Shown here in pieces: positions 62,351-64,000 of a stretch of 64,000 nucleotides of DNA. The notes under the pieces were generated by a model that was given only the letters and a program-made list of their open reading frames with translations, made no database searches and was not told where the DNA came from. Source of the DNA: an uncultured Eubacteriales bacterium. GTDB lineage: Bacteria > Bacillota > Clostridia > Christensenellales > CAG-138. How positions within the stretch are numbered: position 1 is the stretch's first letter; every line of letters starts with the position of its first letter. The DNA is taken from the NCBI GenBank assembly GCA_902786465.1, contig CADACQ010000012.1:1-64000 (forward strand). Direction: 5' to 3'. Position numbers and translations under genes: made by a program.

Positions 62351-63840
62351 TTGGCACCTCCCGCTAAGGAATTACGGATACGCTCGCTGACGATCCGAGG
62401 CATTTCCACCTTGGGCGCTTTCTCGTCCAGCAGCCAGGTGGCGGCATAGTGAGTATCGGACACCTTGAAGAAAGGCGGCTCCTCCCTGAAGTCGATGTTC
62501 ATGGCGTACTTGCTCCGAATGGCGAAGGCGTCGCCCTTGGGCGGATAGATCATGTTGGGCGGCGTGCCGGGGATGGCCTCCAGCTTCTCCTTGCTGTCCA
62601 CGTCCGGGATGCTGGAGAGCAGGGCCCAGGTGTAGGGATGGCGGGGATCGTAGAAGATCTCGTCGGCGGTGCCGTATTCCACGATCTTGCCGGCGTACAT
62701 GACCGCCACCCGGTCCGCCATGTTGGCCACCACGCCCAAGTCGTGGGTGATGAAGATGCAGGACAGGTTGCGCTCGGCCTTGATCTTATTGATGAGCTCC
62801 AGGATCTGGGCCTGAATGGTCACGTCCAGAGCCGTGGTGGGCTCGTCGCAGATCAGGATCTCCGGGGAAGCCGTCAGGGCGATGGCGATGACGATACGCT
62901 GCCGCATGCCGCCGGAGAACTCGAAGGGGTACTGCTCGAAGCGGCGTTCCGGTTCGGGGATGCCCACCTCCCGCATGATCTCCAGGGCCCGGCGCTTGGC
63001 CTCTGCCTTGGTGATGGAGAGCTTGTTGTCGAAGTCCACCTTCAGCTGGGCCAGCTCCTGCTTGAGAGCCGCTTTCTCCTCGCCGGAGGCGGCCGCCAGC
63101 TTTTGCTTCAGCTCGTTTTTCTGCTGCTTATACTCGTTGGTGACCTGGGCTTTGTACTCGGCCACCTGCTTTTTCGCTTTCTTCTCGGTTTCCGTCAGGA
63201 CGGCCTTCAATTCCTTGGCTTTACCCATGTACTCGTCCCGGGTCTTCTTCTCAAAGGCCTTGAACTCCGCCTTCTTCTGCTGGATGAGGGCCTTGTTGGC
63301 CGCCTTCTGCTCCGCAGTGAGCCCTTCCTTGGCCTTGGTCTCGGCGATGAACGCATCCAGCTTCTTCTGCTCGGTGGTGATGGCGATGTTCATCTTGGCC
63401 AGGGTGTTCTTGTACCGGATCAGATCGTCGCTGATGAGATCGTTGTACATGAGCTTGAGCTTGTCGGCGTTCAGGAGCATGGCCTCGGTGATCTGTTTGC
63501 CGATCTTCACGATGGGGTTCAACGAGGACAGGGGGTCCTGGAAGATCATGCCGATCTTGTGGCCCCGGATCTTGTAGAATTCGTCCTCGGAGACCTCCAG
63601 CAGGTTTTCGCCCCGGTAGATGATGTTGCCGTCGGCGATGATGGCGTTGTTGGCCAGGATGCCCATGATGGTCTTGGACGTGACGGACTTGCCGGAGCCC
63701 GACTCGCCCACGATGCACAGGGTCTCGCCCTGATAGAGGTCGAAGGACACATTGCGCACCGCCTTGAGGATGCCGTTATCCGTCTTGAAGTTGATGACGA
63801 GATTGTTGACGGACAATACTTTTTCTCTCTGGTCTGCCAT
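62347..63840 (-). CDS. oppD: Oligopeptide ABC transporter ATP-binding protein OppD, with long coiled-coil insertion
   Basis: The 497-residue protein has Walker A GESGSGKS (45-52), Q-loop IFQDPLSSLNP near 99-109, signature FSGGMRQR near 298-305, Walker B ILICDEPTTALD and the C-terminal region DPRHPYTWALLSSIP. Normal OppD is about 330 residues; the excess is a Lys/Glu/Ala-rich coiled coil at about 125-275 (QKKLDAFIAETKAKEG, KKQVAEYKAQVTNEYKQQ), lying in the helical subdomain that faces the permease. ATP motifs are intact, so it is probably active. ATG 63840 has AAAGGA upstream. Confidence 0.93.
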   Translation of the reverse strand: MADQREKVLSVNNLVINFKTDNGILKAVRNVSFDLYQGETLCIVGESGSGKSVTSKTIMGILANNAIIADGNIIYRGENLLEVSEDEFYKIRGHKIGMIFQDPLSSLNPIVKIGKQITEAMLLNADKLKLMYNDLISDDLIRYKNTLAKMNIAITTEQKKLDAFIAETKAKEGLTAEQKAANKALIQQKKAEFKAFEKKTRDEYMGKAKELKAVLTETEKKAKKQVAEYKAQVTNEYKQQKNELKQKLAAASGEEKAALKQELAQLKVDFDNKLSITKAEAKRRALEIMREVGIPEPERRFEQYPFEFSGGMRQRIVIAIALTASPEILICDEPTTALDVTIQAQILELINKIKAERNLSCIFITHDLGVVANMADRVAVMYAGKIVEYGTADEIFYDPRHPYTWALLSSIPDVDSKEKLEAIPGTPPNMIYPPKGDAFAIRSKYAMNIDFREEPPFFKVSDTHYAATWLLDEKAPKVEMPRIVSERIRNSLAGGAK

Positions 63841-63841
63841 C

Positions 63842-64000
63842 TTAGTCACTTCCTTTCAAGGACGGGTTGATCGCATCCCGCAGGCCGTTGCCGAACAGGT
63901 TGAAGGAGATCTCCATCAGCGCCAGGACTACGGCGGGGAAGATGACCAGGTTCGGGTAGATCCCCAGATACTGCTGGTTAGAAGCCATCATGACGCCGAA
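63842..64000 (-). CDS. oppC: Oligopeptide ABC transporter permease OppC (C-terminal part)
   Basis: The last 52 codons read QYLGIYPNLVIFPAVVLAL, EISFNLFGNGLRDAINPSLKGSD and stop, which is the typical end of OppC/DppC permeases (FNLLGDGLRDALDP in relatives). The rest lies beyond the right edge. It overlaps or touches the oppD start, so permease and ATPases are one operon. Confidence 0.88.
   Translation of the reverse strand, partial: FGVMMASNQQYLGIYPNLVIFPAVVLALMEISFNLFGNGLRDAINPSLKGSD

Overview
The window is high-GC chromosomal DNA of an anaerobic Clostridia-type Firmicute, probably an uncultured gut lineage such as Oscillospirales or Christensenellales; the genus cannot be told from this sequence. 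The evidence is the dnaX-ybaB-recR order, a YtxC-like sporulation gene, a CwlD-type amidase, a glycine riboswitch on a complete glycine cleavage operon, CsoR-controlled copper export, an IspDF fusion, and promoters of the form TTGNNN-N17-TATACT. Most host genes lie on the minus strand.

Layout. 1-6132: DNA maintenance (recR, ybaB, dnaX), ytxC-like, mutY, a TIGR01440 protein, then a structured RNA of about 210 nt next to a double zinc-ribbon gene. 6184-15093: a cell-surface locus with Pro/Thr-rich linkers (LRR protein, intact and degenerate PIG-L domains, two NAGPA-type phosphodiester glycosidase domains, RCC1 repeats, an alpha/beta hydrolase). 15154-25614: HtrA, then the glycine operon read right to left: tandem riboswitch, gcvT-glyA fusion, gcvH, gcvPA, frameshifted gcvPB, lipoate ligase, isochorismatase-like hydrolase, lpdA. 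25652-32782: YdcF, UvrA, IspDF, RqcP, an unknown proline-rich protein and a secreted M15-like peptidase. 32980-41172: ten tightly packed phage genes in P22-like order, with no integrase, repressor, tail fibre or lysis gene, followed by three phased DnaA-box matches. 41508-46514: MreB, EngB, a zinc-ribbon protein, a phosphoesterase, a lipoprotein amidase and a broken UPF0597 gene. 46583-52678: copZ, copA, csoR and a giant Pro/Thr-repeat membrane protein. 52843-55439: a small unknown protein, an esterase, and a radical SAM/SPASM enzyme beside a repeat lipoprotein. 55503-64000: MFS and gate-domain transporters, glutaminase, glutamine synthetase, a DUF3899-like protein and an oligopeptide ABC transporter that runs off the right edge.

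Connections. The glycine operon holds all four cleavage activities, lipoylation, and the hydroxymethyltransferase that consumes the methylene-THF, all behind a glycine sensor. The copper genes share a promoter design with a CsoR-like site in the -35/-10 spacer. A family of long hairpins, four of them paired as 130-135 bp composite elements, occupies at least seven intergenic gaps and shows compensatory arm changes. Three genes (gcvPB, UPF0597, Pro/Thr-repeat gene) carry frame breaks that may be real or may be assembly errors. The strongest candidates for something undescribed are the tail-less head cassette with its DnaA-box region, and the radical SAM/repeat-lipoprotein pair.
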